Assembly (NCBI RefSeq): GCF_042665255.1
Contig: NZ_JBHTCD010000054.1
Strand: one strand, 5' to 3'
Origin: Insolitispirillum peregrinum
Lineage (GTDB): Bacteria > Pseudomonadota > Alphaproteobacteria > Rhodospirillales > Rhodospirillaceae
DNA length: 17,482 bases
The position numbers were made by a program, and so were the translations under genes. The first letter of the stretch is position 1; each line of letters opens with the position of its first letter. This document shows, one piece after another, positions 1-10,687 of this stretch. Below the pieces are notes generated by a model that saw nothing but the letters and a program-made list of their open reading frames with translations, ran no database searches and was not told the origin of the DNA.

Positions 1-48
1 CGAAATCACCGCCCATTCATCGTCCGTTACACCAATCCGTTCATTCAT
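1..48 (-). CDS. 5' fragment of unidentified gene (possibly a transposase)
   Basis: Sixteen codons run off the left edge on the minus strand, starting ATG at 48 and reading MNERIGVTDDEWAVIS. A GGGGAG Shine-Dalgarno sits about 8 nt upstream, an in-frame stop lies at 73-75, and a good promoter lies further upstream, so this looks like a real gene start. The TDDEWAVI string resembles the 'LTDxEWxxI' opening of many IS5-type transposases, but 16 residues are too few to assign a family. The ATG at 44 reads into a stop after five codons and is rejected. Confidence 0.5.
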   Translation of the reverse strand, partial: MNERIGVTDDEWAVIS

Positions 49-86
49 CGATTCATCTCCCCATGAGAAGAATTATTGAATCAAAA

Positions 87-115
87 ATTATTATTACCGT
101 CAAAGCCTTTGTCAA
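87..115 (-). promoter_or_regulatory. Sigma70-like promoter for the left-edge gene
   Basis: On the minus strand a perfect -35 box TTGACA (115-110) is followed after a 17-nt spacer by AATAAT (92-87), five of six matches to the -10 consensus, in an AT-rich stretch. The predicted transcript would start near 80, leaving a leader of about 30 nt before the ATG at 48. The spacing and the downstream ribosome binding site support it. No operator was recognised. Confidence 0.55.
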
Positions 116-122
116 CAGAACC

Positions 123-216
123 TAGAGCATTTCCAAGTTGACCGTCGACGGTCAACGGCCCGGAAAATGCGGCACTCAAAGGGAAGAGTGTTTTCGCTCG
201 GTGTCAAAACGCTCTA
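123..216. repeat. 94-bp palindromic intergenic element with inverted ends
   Basis: The ends are inverted: tagagc at 123-128 and gctcta at 211-216, extending imperfectly inward (tagagcattt against tagagcgttt). Inside are a perfect 20-bp palindrome at 137-156 centred on GTCGAC, an imperfect gcattt(t)cc pair flanking it (127-134 and 162-170), and a second hairpin at 186-215 with a 10-bp stem. It lies just downstream of the HD-GYP gene and could act as transcript-end structure, but there is no U-tract. It resembles small non-autonomous REP/MITE-type elements of alphaproteobacteria. Confidence 0.6.
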
Positions 217-245
217 ACTGGTTGCGGGAAACGCCATTTCCATTG

Positions 246-1358
246 TCAAACACGCATGGCCAAGGCTTGCAGTGGGGAGAGCAGGGCCTCTTCATCCGGT
301 TCCTGATATTTGTCCTTGATCGACAGCACCTGATCAATGATCGAACAGAACACGTCAACCAAAGCGGGGTCAAAGTGGCTCCCGGCGGATTTTTGCATGT
401 GCAGAACGGTTTCTTCGACCGACCACGCCTTTTTGTACGGGCGTTCCGAGGTCAGGGCATCAAAGACATCACAGATGGCGACAATCCGGCCTTCGATGGG
501 AATGTCGTCTGCCTTCAGCCCGGCGGGATAGCCTGTTCCATCCCATTTTTCATGGTGAGTCAGGGCAATGATCCGGGCCATTGCCAGCATGCCAGAGGAA
601 TGTTCGCCAATGATTTTACCGCCGATGGTCGGGTGTTCCTGCATGATCTGGAATTCGTCATGGGTCAGGCGGCCGGGTTTCAGCAGGATACCGTCAGGGA
701 TGCCGATCTTGCCGACATCATGCATGGTGCTGGCCTGCCGCAGCATTTCAGTATAGCCCTCGTCACAGCCCATGGCGCGGGCCATCAGGGCGCAATAGTT
801 GCTCATGCGGACAACGTGCAGACCGGTTTCATTGTCACGGAATTCAGCGGCTCGCCCCAGGCTGGTGATCACATAGCTGGTGATCTCGTGCAGCTCTTTG
901 GTCCGCTCCATGACCTTGCGTTCCAGCTCGGTATTGGCATCGACCTGCAGCTTGTACAGGTGGCGGGTGATCAGCATGTTGACCACCCGGTTCAGGACTT
1001 CTGACTGGTCAAACGGTTTGTGGAGAAAATCCGTTGCGCCCAGTTCGAGAGCTTTCAGGCGGCTTTCGTTGTCGGTCTGCGCGGTGATCACCAGAATGGG
1101 CAGTTCCGCCGTGCAGTGCTCTTCCCGCAGCAGCTTGAGCAGGGCAAAGCCATCGAGGACCGGCATGCGCAAGTCGCTGAGGATCAGGTCATAGTGATTG
1201 TTGCGCTGCTGGTCAGGAACGACTGTCGGATCGATGGTGGTGTCAATGGACGTAAAGCCAGCGAAGCTCAGCACCATCTCCAGCAAATCGACATTGGCCT
1301 GATTGTCATCGACAATCAGGATTTTACTCGGCAGCAGATGCGCTGGAATCGTTCGCAT
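246..1358 (-). CDS. Response regulator with HD-GYP c-di-GMP phosphodiesterase domain
   Basis: This 370-residue RpfG-like protein has an N-terminal receiver domain (about 12-130) with acidic pair D17-D18, phospho-acceptor D62, T92 and K114, a short helical linker with coiled-coil character (about 138-160), then an HD-GYP domain (about 160-345). The metal and signature residues are present: H213-D214 in HDVGKIGIPD, H242, H268-H269 and the WDGTGYP loop at 272-278, then D297. Known family members hydrolyse c-di-GMP, so activity is expected but inferred. The ATG at 1358 is preferred over the GTG at 1361 because GGGAGG lies 5 nt upstream of the ATG. The start lies inside the 3' end of the upstream kinase gene, suggesting translational coupling and that the two proteins form one phosphorelay. 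Confidence 0.93.
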   Translation of the reverse strand: MRTIPAHLLPSKILIVDDNQANVDLLEMVLSFAGFTSIDTTIDPTVVPDQQRNNHYDLILSDLRMPVLDGFALLKLLREEHCTAELPILVITAQTDNESRLKALELGATDFLHKPFDQSEVLNRVVNMLITRHLYKLQVDANTELERKVMERTKELHEITSYVITSLGRAAEFRDNETGLHVVRMSNYCALMARAMGCDEGYTEMLRQASTMHDVGKIGIPDGILLKPGRLTHDEFQIMQEHPTIGGKIIGEHSSGMLAMARIIALTHHEKWDGTGYPAGLKADDIPIEGRIVAICDVFDALTSERPYKKAWSVEETVLHMQKSAGSHFDPALVDVFCSIIDQVLSIKDKYQEPDEEALLSPLQALAMRV

Positions 1359-3897
1359 CACGGCCTCCCTGCAGGTGGTTGGCGAGGATGTTCATCAGGT
1401 CGGGAATGACGATCGGTTTGATCAGGACCGAGGTGAACCCGGCACTGAGACCACGAGGGATAATGTTGTTGGCGGCGTTGGCCGTCATGGCGACCACCGG
1501 GATGTGGCTGGTTGTCGGGTCTTTCCGCAATTCCTCAACGGCTTCAAAGCCGCTGATGCCGGGAAGGTTGACGTCCATCAGCACCAGATCGGGAAGGGTG
1601 CGACCGATGATCTCCAGTCCGTCCTCGGCAGAGGTGGCAATGGAGACGCTGATCCTTGGCACAGACGAAAAGATCATTTCCAGCAAGGTGATGTTGGCCG
1701 GGTTGTCTTCGACGCACACCACGGTGCCGGCCAGATCGGCATAGAGGCGCTCGACGGGCGTACTGTCGGAAATGGCGGGCAGGCTGATGCCGGGTGAGGT
1801 ATGGGTCAGGAAGTCAAGGCTGAACGCGCTGCCTTTGCCGGGGACGCTGACAAAGCTGATTTCACCGCCCATCAGCCGGATCAGCTGGCGGGTAATGGAC
1901 AGGCCGATGCCGGTGCCTTCGATGTCGGATGTTTCGGCCCCCAGACGGTTGAACGGCTTGAACATGTCGCCCTGTTTTTCGAGCGGGATGCCCGGTCCGG
2001 TGTCGCTGACGGTCAGGCGGACACGATCCCCATCATCCAGCAAGTGCGTCGTGATGCTGATTGATCCGTTCAGGCTGTTGTACTTCACGGCATTGGACAG
2101 CAGGTTCAGGATCACCTGCCTGGCCCGGGTGTGGTCGGCCCGGATGATGCAGGTGGTCTTTGGTGTGTGAATGGCAATGTTGCGGGCCTGGGCACTGCCT
2201 GTGACCAGACTGAGACATTCGGCCAACAGGTCTCCCAGATGCAGGGGCTCAATGGAAACCTCGACCTTGCCAGCCTCGATTTTGGCCAGATCTAGCACTT
2301 CGTTGATCAGCTCCAGCAGGTGTTGCCCGCCCTTCAGGATATGGTTGACGCACTTGTCCTGCTGTTTGGTCAGGGATTCGCCCGGCATGATCTGCATCAT
2401 CTGGGCAAAGCCGAGGATTGCATTCAGCGGTGTACGCAATTCATGGCTCATCGAAGACAGGAAGGCAGATTTGGCCTGATTGGCGGCATCGGCCTGTCCC
2501 TTGGCAACCCGCAGGGCTTCTTCGGCTTCCTTGATACGGGTGATGTCAATCCGCAGCATCACACGGCCACCGTCAACGGTCTTGCGATCCGCCCCCAGCA
2601 ACCAGGTTCCATTGGCCAGTTGAACCTCGAATTCACCTTCGGCGGTGCGGAATGACTCCAGACGCTGGCGGACAAATTGCTCCTGATCGTCAACACCGCT
2701 GTACTGGCCCCGCCGGGCGCCTTCACGCAACAGTTCTTCAAAGGTGATGCCCGGACGAATCAGGTCCTGAACGCCGTGGAAAATCATCTGGCAGCGGCTG
2801 TTCCACAGAATCAGGCGTTCATTCTTGTCGAACAGGGCAAAGGCGTCATCAATGGCCTCGATGGCGGTTAACAGTTGTTCGCGGACCTCTTCATTTTCTT
2901 CCAGCGCCTGTTTGACAATGGTGATGTCGTGTTCAATCGACAGATAGCCTTCGATGACTCCCTGTTCGGTCTTGATGGGGGAAATGGTGGCCTGCACCCA
3001 GTACAGGCTGCCATCCTTGCGGCGGTTTTGTAGTTCGCCCTCCCAGACCTCCCCTTTTTCCAGGGTTTGCCACAGGGACTTGTAAATGTGTGGCGAAGTC
3101 TTGTCGGACTGGAACAGCCTGGGAGTCTGCCCGACCAGTTCATCCAGTTGATAGCCGCTATAGGCGATGGTGCGTTGATTGGCATACGAGATGACGCTGT
3201 TGGCATCGGTCACCACCACCATTGAGCCACTCTGTTCGACGGCCTTGCTGAACAGCTGCATGCGGCGCATTTGCTGATGAACGGTTTTCCGCATCGGTTT
3301 GAGAACGGTGGCGTAGATGACAGCGACCAGCAGAAGCTGGACCAGTGTCACTCCGATAATCGACCATTCCAGATGATGGATTTCGCCCTGATAGTGGGCG
3401 AGATACATCTTGGCACCAGTGTCCAGTTGTTCCAGCAGGGGGGAGGGCTGAGGGATCGGAACGGTCGGGTCAGACAGCGCCCGCTCGATGGTTTTCAAGA
3501 ACAGGAATGCCTCACCGGTCTCGGTATGCCACAGATTCGCATAATACGTTGCAATTTGCACCGGGACGATATCCGAGGTGAGATAGGTCGAACCTTCAGC
3601 CAGCTCTGCCCGCAAATTTTGTATGGTTTGCAGGGATGTCTGCTGTTCCGGTGCGGATGTGCTTCCCCGCAGGCGCAGGGCTTCGGCGGCAATGCTTTGG
3701 AACAGGACTTCCTGGCGACCTGCATACCGCAAGGCATCACCATCCTCTTTCTGATTGGACATTGCATTGTAAAGAACGAAGAAACCAATCATGCCCGACA
3801 GCAGGAAGACAGTGATCGCGATAAACGACCGCTGATCCAGAATGCGCAGGGTATGTTCCAGTATGGTCCGTTGATCGGGGCAGCGAGGCTGGCGCAT
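1324..3897 (-). CDS. Membrane hybrid sensor histidine kinase (PAS-PAS-HisKA-HATPase-REC)
   Basis: Counting from the upstream ATG at 3927, the protein has TM1 at about 35-54, a periplasmic sensor region to about 187, TM2 at about 188-208, PAS1 at about 225-340, PAS2 at about 350-468, HisKA with SHELRTP (H495), HATPase with an N-box SNAVKY near 611, DTGPGIP at 642-648 and GTGIGLS at 671-677, and a C-terminal receiver with E740-D741, D785, T815 and K837. The ATG at 3897 (857 aa) is preferred because TGGAG lies about 10 nt upstream, while the ATG at 3927 has no visible ribosome binding site; this choice is moderate. It is an autophosphorylating sensor with an internal relay domain. Its 3' end overlaps the HD-GYP regulator gene by 35 bp, so that regulator is the probable output. 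The ligand is unknown. Confidence 0.93.
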   Translation of the reverse strand: MRQPRCPDQRTILEHTLRILDQRSFIAITVFLLSGMIGFFVLYNAMSNQKEDGDALRYAGRQEVLFQSIAAEALRLRGSTSAPEQQTSLQTIQNLRAELAEGSTYLTSDIVPVQIATYYANLWHTETGEAFLFLKTIERALSDPTVPIPQPSPLLEQLDTGAKMYLAHYQGEIHHLEWSIIGVTLVQLLLVAVIYATVLKPMRKTVHQQMRRMQLFSKAVEQSGSMVVVTDANSVISYANQRTIAYSGYQLDELVGQTPRLFQSDKTSPHIYKSLWQTLEKGEVWEGELQNRRKDGSLYWVQATISPIKTEQGVIEGYLSIEHDITIVKQALEENEEVREQLLTAIEAIDDAFALFDKNERLILWNSRCQMIFHGVQDLIRPGITFEELLREGARRGQYSGVDDQEQFVRQRLESFRTAEGEFEVQLANGTWLLGADRKTVDGGRVMLRIDITRIKEAEEALRVAKGQADAANQAKSAFLSSMSHELRTPLNAILGFAQMMQIMPGESLTKQQDKCVNHILKGGQHLLELINEVLDLAKIEAGKVEVSIEPLHLGDLLAECLSLVTGSAQARNIAIHTPKTTCIIRADHTRARQVILNLLSNAVKYNSLNGSISITTHLLDDGDRVRLTVSDTGPGIPLEKQGDMFKPFNRLGAETSDIEGTGIGLSITRQLIRLMGGEISFVSVPGKGSAFSLDFLTHTSPGISLPAISDSTPVERLYADLAGTVVCVEDNPANITLLEMIFSSVPRISVSIATSAEDGLEIIGRTLPDLVLMDVNLPGISGFEAVEELRKDPTTSHIPVVAMTANAANNIIPRGLSAGFTSVLIKPIVIPDLMNILANHLQGGRDANDSSASAAE

Positions 3898-4065
3898 GGC
3901 ATGGGGTCTCCAGTGCCGTCTTTGCATGATGCTGAAAGGCTATGCATCGTTTGTGCCATCTTTCTGGAGGGCAGCGTAAACGCACCGTGGCTCCGGGAAC
4001 ATTCCCCGAGCACTGATGGTAATACGGTGGTATGAAAGGACTTGCCCGGAAAGCGGGTGCCCGTT

Positions 4066-4293
4066 CCAGAGCATTGTGCGAAAAGTGGGAACCGGTTTTC
4101 GCAGAAACAATGCGGCATTAAAAAAACCGGCATTGTGCGAAAAGTGGGAACCGGTTTTCGCAGAAACAATGCGGCATTAAAAAAACCGGCATTGTGCGAA
4201 AAGTGGGAACCGGTTTTCGCAGAAACAATGCGGCATTAAAAAAAACCGGCATTGTGCGAAAAGTGGGAACCGGTTTAACGCACGCTGCTCTGG
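4066..4293. repeat. Tandem array of a 59-bp hairpin repeat
   Basis: Units begin at 4071, 4130 and 4189 (59, 59 and 60 bp, the last with one extra A), with a 28-bp partial fourth unit at 4249-4276. Each full unit folds as gcattgt-gcgaaaa, loop gtgggaaccgg, ttttcgc, a 4-nt bulge agaa, then acaatgc, followed by an A-rich linker. The whole array is bounded by ccagagca (4066-4073) and its inverse tgctctgg (4286-4293), as if one palindromic element expanded internally. The core gaaaagtgggaaccggtttt resembles an intergenic palindrome familiar from Rhizobiales genomes. It occupies most of the 424-bp gap between the divergent kinase and Cys-repeat genes. I saw no convincing promoter for either gene in that gap. 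Confidence 0.9.
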
Positions 4294-4321
4294 TCAGGCG
4301 CGAAACGTCAGGAGAAATATC

Positions 4322-4684
4322 ATGAACCCAAGGATACTGTGTCTGGTCATTATTCTGATGGCGTTGTCCCCCGTTGCGTTTGCCCGGTGTCTGTATAATC
4401 CTGAAACCGGCGATACCCAGGAATGCCGCAGCATGAATGCGATTGGCGAGTGCCTGAATTTTGGACCATCGTGTGGGGAAGCCGGTGACGTGACGTACAA
4501 CCCACAGACAAATACCATGGAGATCTGCAACACTTTTTCGTCTACCGGGGCATGCATCTCCTTTGGACCATCGAGCTCGAGACCGGGTATTTGTGCCTTT
4601 AATTCCGCCAGCAACACCTATCAGATATGCAACAGCATAACATCAAGAGGCGAGTGCATCAATTTTGGTAAACCCTGCCGTTGA
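4322..4684 (+). CDS. Small secreted Cys-rich protein of three 34-residue repeats, unknown function
   Basis: The product is 120 residues. A Sec signal peptide covers 1-21 (hydrophobic core 5-16, cleavage after AFA). The mature part is three repeats with an exact 34-residue period: Cys positions 23/35/44/51, then 57(V)/69/78/85(S), then 91/103/112/119. The consensus is C-x-(Y/F)-N-(P/S), then Cys, then GxC-x-x-FG-(P/K). Repeat 2 lacks both its first and fourth Cys, so C1-C4 and C2-C3 disulfides are a reasonable inference. A strong AGGAGA lies 7 nt upstream of the ATG. The base composition looks more AT-rich than the flanking genes, and the gene sits between two repeat elements, both compatible with acquisition. 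I do not recognise the family. It likely acts in the periplasm or outside the cell. Confidence 0.82.
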   Translation: MNPRILCLVIILMALSPVAFARCLYNPETGDTQECRSMNAIGECLNFGPSCGEAGDVTYNPQTNTMEICNTFSSTGACISFGPSSSRPGICAFNSASNTYQICNSITSRGECINFGKPCR

Positions 4685-4771
4685 TAGTGGCCCTAGGGCA
4701 GCGTGCGTTAAACCGGAGGCCACAGTACACGACAGTTAGTAAAATCAGTGCAGGCTGCCGCCTGAACGGTT

Positions 4772-4803
4772 CGGGGGTCAATGCACCCAAACCCCCGTTT
4801 TTT
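4772..4803 (+). terminator. Rho-independent terminator after the Cys-repeat gene
   Basis: A 7-bp GC-rich stem, cgggggt (4772-4778) with acccccg (4791-4797), is followed directly by six T residues (4798-4803) on the plus strand. It lies 88 bp after the stop codon of the Cys-repeat gene and is the natural end of its transcript. Confidence 0.75.
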
Positions 4804-4826
4804 CTTTGAATTCAAAGGAATGGGGA

Positions 4827-4869
4827 CTGGGGCCGACTGGCCCCAGCGAGGTGTGGAGCAGCGCTCCAC
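4827..4869. other. Pair of tight hairpins downstream of metH
   Basis: Two stems lie side by side: ctggggcc-gact-ggccccag (4827-4846, 8 bp) and gtggagc-agc-gctccac (4853-4869, 7 bp). They follow metH on the minus strand and could help end or stabilise the operon transcript, but neither is followed by a U-tract, so a standard intrinsic terminator is not shown. Confidence 0.45.
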
Positions 4870-4919
4870 GTCCTTGTTTTCCAACTGTCGTGTACTGTTA
4901 CCGGACGCAGGCACGTGCT

Positions 4920-8444
<3,525 letters not shown>

Positions 8445-8496
8445 CGGATACTCGCTATGGTGAGAAAGTGGAAATGACACAAGGGGGGACGGGGGA

Positions 8497-9390
8497 TCAG
8501 GCGGTCTGCTTCGGCGGGCGAACGCCGAGAATATGGCAAATTGCGAAGGTCAAATCAGCCCGATTGAGCGTGTAGAAGTGAAAATCCTGTTCGCCATCGG
8601 CGCGCAGGGCTTCGCACAGCTCGGCGGCGGTGGTGGCGGCGACCAGTTTGCGGGTTTCCGGATCATCGTCCAGCCCCTCGAAACGGTCGGCCAGCCAGGC
8701 CGGAACAGTGGTGCCGCAGGCAGCAGAGAACTTTTGCACCTGGGCAAAGTTGGTCACCGGCAGGATGCCCGGCACGATCGGCACGGTGATCCCGGACGCC
8801 GCCACCCGGTCGCGGAACCGCCGCCAGGCGTCGATGTCAAAGAAGTACTGGCTGATGGCGCGGGTGGCCCCGGCGTCAATCTTGGCCTTCAGGTTGTCCA
8901 GATCGGCCTGCGGCGAGCTGGCTTCCGGGTGCATTTCGGGATAGGCGGCCACCGAGATTTCAAAGTCGGCTACCTGCCGCAGTCCGCGCACCAGATCAAC
9001 GGCAAACGGATAGCCGCCCGGATGCGGCTGGTAGCGGCTGGCTCCTTCCGGCGGATCACCGCGCAGGGCGACGATGTGGCGGATACCGGCATTCCAGTAG
9101 GCTTGCGCCACGGCGTTGACTTCATCGCGGGTGGCGGCAACGCAGGTCAGATGAGCGGCGGCCGGGATGCCGGTTTCGCTCTGGATACGGGTAACGGTGT
9201 CATGGGTGCGTTCGCGTGTCGATCCGCCAGCGCCATAGGTGACCGAGGCAAACGACGGAGCCAGCGGAGCAAGGCGTTCAATCGCCGCCCACAGGTTTTC
9301 CTGCATCTTCTCCGTTTTCGGCGGAAAGAATTCAAAGCTGACACGCACCGGGGAAGAGGCCGAAGCCGGAGAGGAGTTTGGGGCAGTCAC
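8497..9390 (-). CDS. metF: Methylenetetrahydrofolate reductase
   Basis: This cytoplasmic flavoprotein reduces 5,10-methylene- to 5-methyltetrahydrofolate, the methyl donor for MetH encoded next. The 297-residue length fits the bacterial single-domain enzyme. Family landmarks are FEFFPPKT at 19-26 with catalytic E20, YGAGGSTRERT at 52-62, ALRGDPP at 108-114 with D112 near the flavin, and SQYFFD at 180-185. The start is a GTG at 9390 with GGAG about 8 nt upstream. The gaps to the regulator gene and to metH are both 52 bp, and all three genes point the same way, supporting one transcript. Confidence 0.96.
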   Translation of the reverse strand: MTAPNSSPASASSPVRVSFEFFPPKTEKMQENLWAAIERLAPLAPSFASVTYGAGGSTRERTHDTVTRIQSETGIPAAAHLTCVAATRDEVNAVAQAYWNAGIRHIVALRGDPPEGASRYQPHPGGYPFAVDLVRGLRQVADFEISVAAYPEMHPEASSPQADLDNLKAKIDAGATRAISQYFFDIDAWRRFRDRVAASGITVPIVPGILPVTNFAQVQKFSAACGTTVPAWLADRFEGLDDDPETRKLVAATTAAELCEALRADGEQDFHFYTLNRADLTFAICHILGVRPPKQTA

Positions 9391-9442
9391 GGAATGTCTC
9401 CACTGTCAGGGACAACGATCAGGAACGTGAAGGAGGGGAGCA

Positions 9443-10402
9443 TCAGGTGGCAGGGCGTTCGGCCAGCCACAGGCGGACGGTCAGGGATTGCCCGGCCTGT
9501 GGGCGGCCTGCAAGGTCGTGGGTCGAAAGCGGAGACAGCGCCGCCCGGCGGCACCAGTCTTCGACTTCTTCGACAGAAAAGCCAAGGCGGCGGTGATTAT
9601 GCTGATCGCGCAGATATTCAAGGTCATGCGGGGCAAAGTCCACCACCATCAGGCGGCCCCCGGGGGCCAGGACGCGGGCGGCTTCTGCAATGGCCGCTGC
9701 CGGGGTCTCGGCAAAGTGCAGAACCTGATGGATGATCACCACAGTCATCGAGGCATCATCAACCGGCAAGGCATACATGTCGCCTTGTCGAACCAGACAA
9801 TTACGCAGACCGGCGTCTTCAAGGGCGGTGCGGGCGAGGGCCAGCATTTCGCGGCTCTGGTCGATGCCGACCGCGCTGTCGGCGTGGCCACCCAGCAGGC
9901 TCAGCATGCGGCCAGTGCCAGTGCCGATATCCAGCAGGTGCCCCAGCCGGTAATCGGCGTTGCCGCCTGACAGGATGGCGACCAGCGCCTCTTCGACCGC
10001 CGCATCTTCGACGTACAACGACCGGATGGCATTCCATTGGGCGGCGTTGTCACGGAAATAGGCCTGGGCAGCGCTGGCGCGTTCGGTTTGCACTGCTTCC
10101 AGTCGGGCGCGGTCGCGCAGCAGGACCGGGTCATCAGCGGGCAGTTGCGCCAGAATCTGTTCGATCAGGGTGGCGATGGGGCCTTGACGTTCCAGACGAA
10201 AAAAGACCCACGAGCCTTCGCGCAGGCGGGTCAGCAGGTTTGAGTCGCACAAAACTTTCAGGTGGCGGGAGATGCGCGGCTGGCTTTGACCCAGAATGCG
10301 GGTCAGGTCGCTGACGGTCAGGTCGGCGCGATCACACAGGGCGAGCAGGCGCAGGCGGGTTTCTTCGCCAGCGGCGCGCAAAGCTGCCAGAATGTCATGC
10401 AT
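9443..10402 (-). CDS. ArsR-family regulator fused to a SAM-dependent methyltransferase-like domain
   Basis: The 319-residue protein has an N-terminal winged helix (about 1-80; recognition region about 39-52 with SQPRISRHLKVL) and a C-terminal class I methyltransferase fold (about 115-300) with motif I LLDIGTGTG at 156-164 and acidic D181 after strand 2. No ArsR-type metal-binding Cys cluster is evident in the recognition helix. Related fusion regulators are known to control methionine-cycle genes in Proteobacteria by sensing S-adenosylhomocysteine or AdoMet. That role here is inferred from the family and from heading the metF-metH operon. AGGAAGGG lies upstream of the ATG at 10402, and a palindromic operator candidate lies about 40 bp upstream, suggesting autoregulation. 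Whether the domain still methylates anything is unknown. Confidence 0.9.
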   Translation of the reverse strand: MHDILAALRAAGEETRLRLLALCDRADLTVSDLTRILGQSQPRISRHLKVLCDSNLLTRLREGSWVFFRLERQGPIATLIEQILAQLPADDPVLLRDRARLEAVQTERASAAQAYFRDNAAQWNAIRSLYVEDAAVEEALVAILSGGNADYRLGHLLDIGTGTGRMLSLLGGHADSAVGIDQSREMLALARTALEDAGLRNCLVRQGDMYALPVDDASMTVVIIHQVLHFAETPAAAIAEAARVLAPGGRLMVVDFAPHDLEYLRDQHNHRRLGFSVEEVEDWCRRAALSPLSTHDLAGRPQAGQSLTVRLWLAERPAT

Positions 10403-10440
10403 GCCGCATCCCTTCCTGAGTGGTGTTGCTATAGATGGAC

Positions 10441-10456
10441 ATAAAGATATCCTTAT
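10441..10456. promoter_or_regulatory. Candidate operator of the methionine-cycle regulator
   Basis: ATAAAGATATCCTTAT is a 16-bp palindrome centred on GATATC with one mismatched base pair per half (A/G). It lies 38 bp upstream of the regulator start and within the divergent gap to mlaA. An AT-rich palindrome around GATATC fits sites described for SahR-type ArsR regulators of methionine genes. Binding is inferred from position and symmetry. Confidence 0.65.
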
Positions 10457-10687
10457 ATCAATAGAAATCTATGCCCTTCTCTGACCGGCAGGCGGAAAAA
10501 GGGGAGGGTGCCGGGGTAAAGCATGACAGCACACCGACAACATCTTTAACGGGCTGGTAATTTTGTTGATCTTATGATACGGCTGTAGATAACTCGTTGG
10601 GGAAAGCGCCTGAGAATCACGCAGTGTTGGATGGTTTTGCCGAAAGCGAAACAGCGTGGGCAGGCTCGAATGTGGGAACGGAATCCT

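Noticed and set aside
4042..4239. Coding frame through the tandem array
   Set aside because: It is open only because the repeat happens to lack stops; the translation simply repeats the unit and has no Shine-Dalgarno.
4066..4293. CRISPR array
   Set aside because: The units are contiguous 59-60 bp copies without unique spacers and with strong internal hairpins; no cas genes are present.
8445..8496. SAM or cobalamin riboswitch before metH or metF
   Set aside because: The gaps inside the operon are only 52 bp and show no recognisable riboswitch core; control is better explained by the upstream regulator and palindrome.
8533..9735. 400-codon plus-strand open frame across metF and the regulator 3' end
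   Set aside because: It spans two clearly coding minus-strand genes and their gap and has no domain signature; it is an antisense shadow.
10563..10591. mlaA promoter TTGTTG-17-TAGATA
   Set aside because: The -35 is partial and the -10 matches consensus poorly, so it is not reported as a feature.
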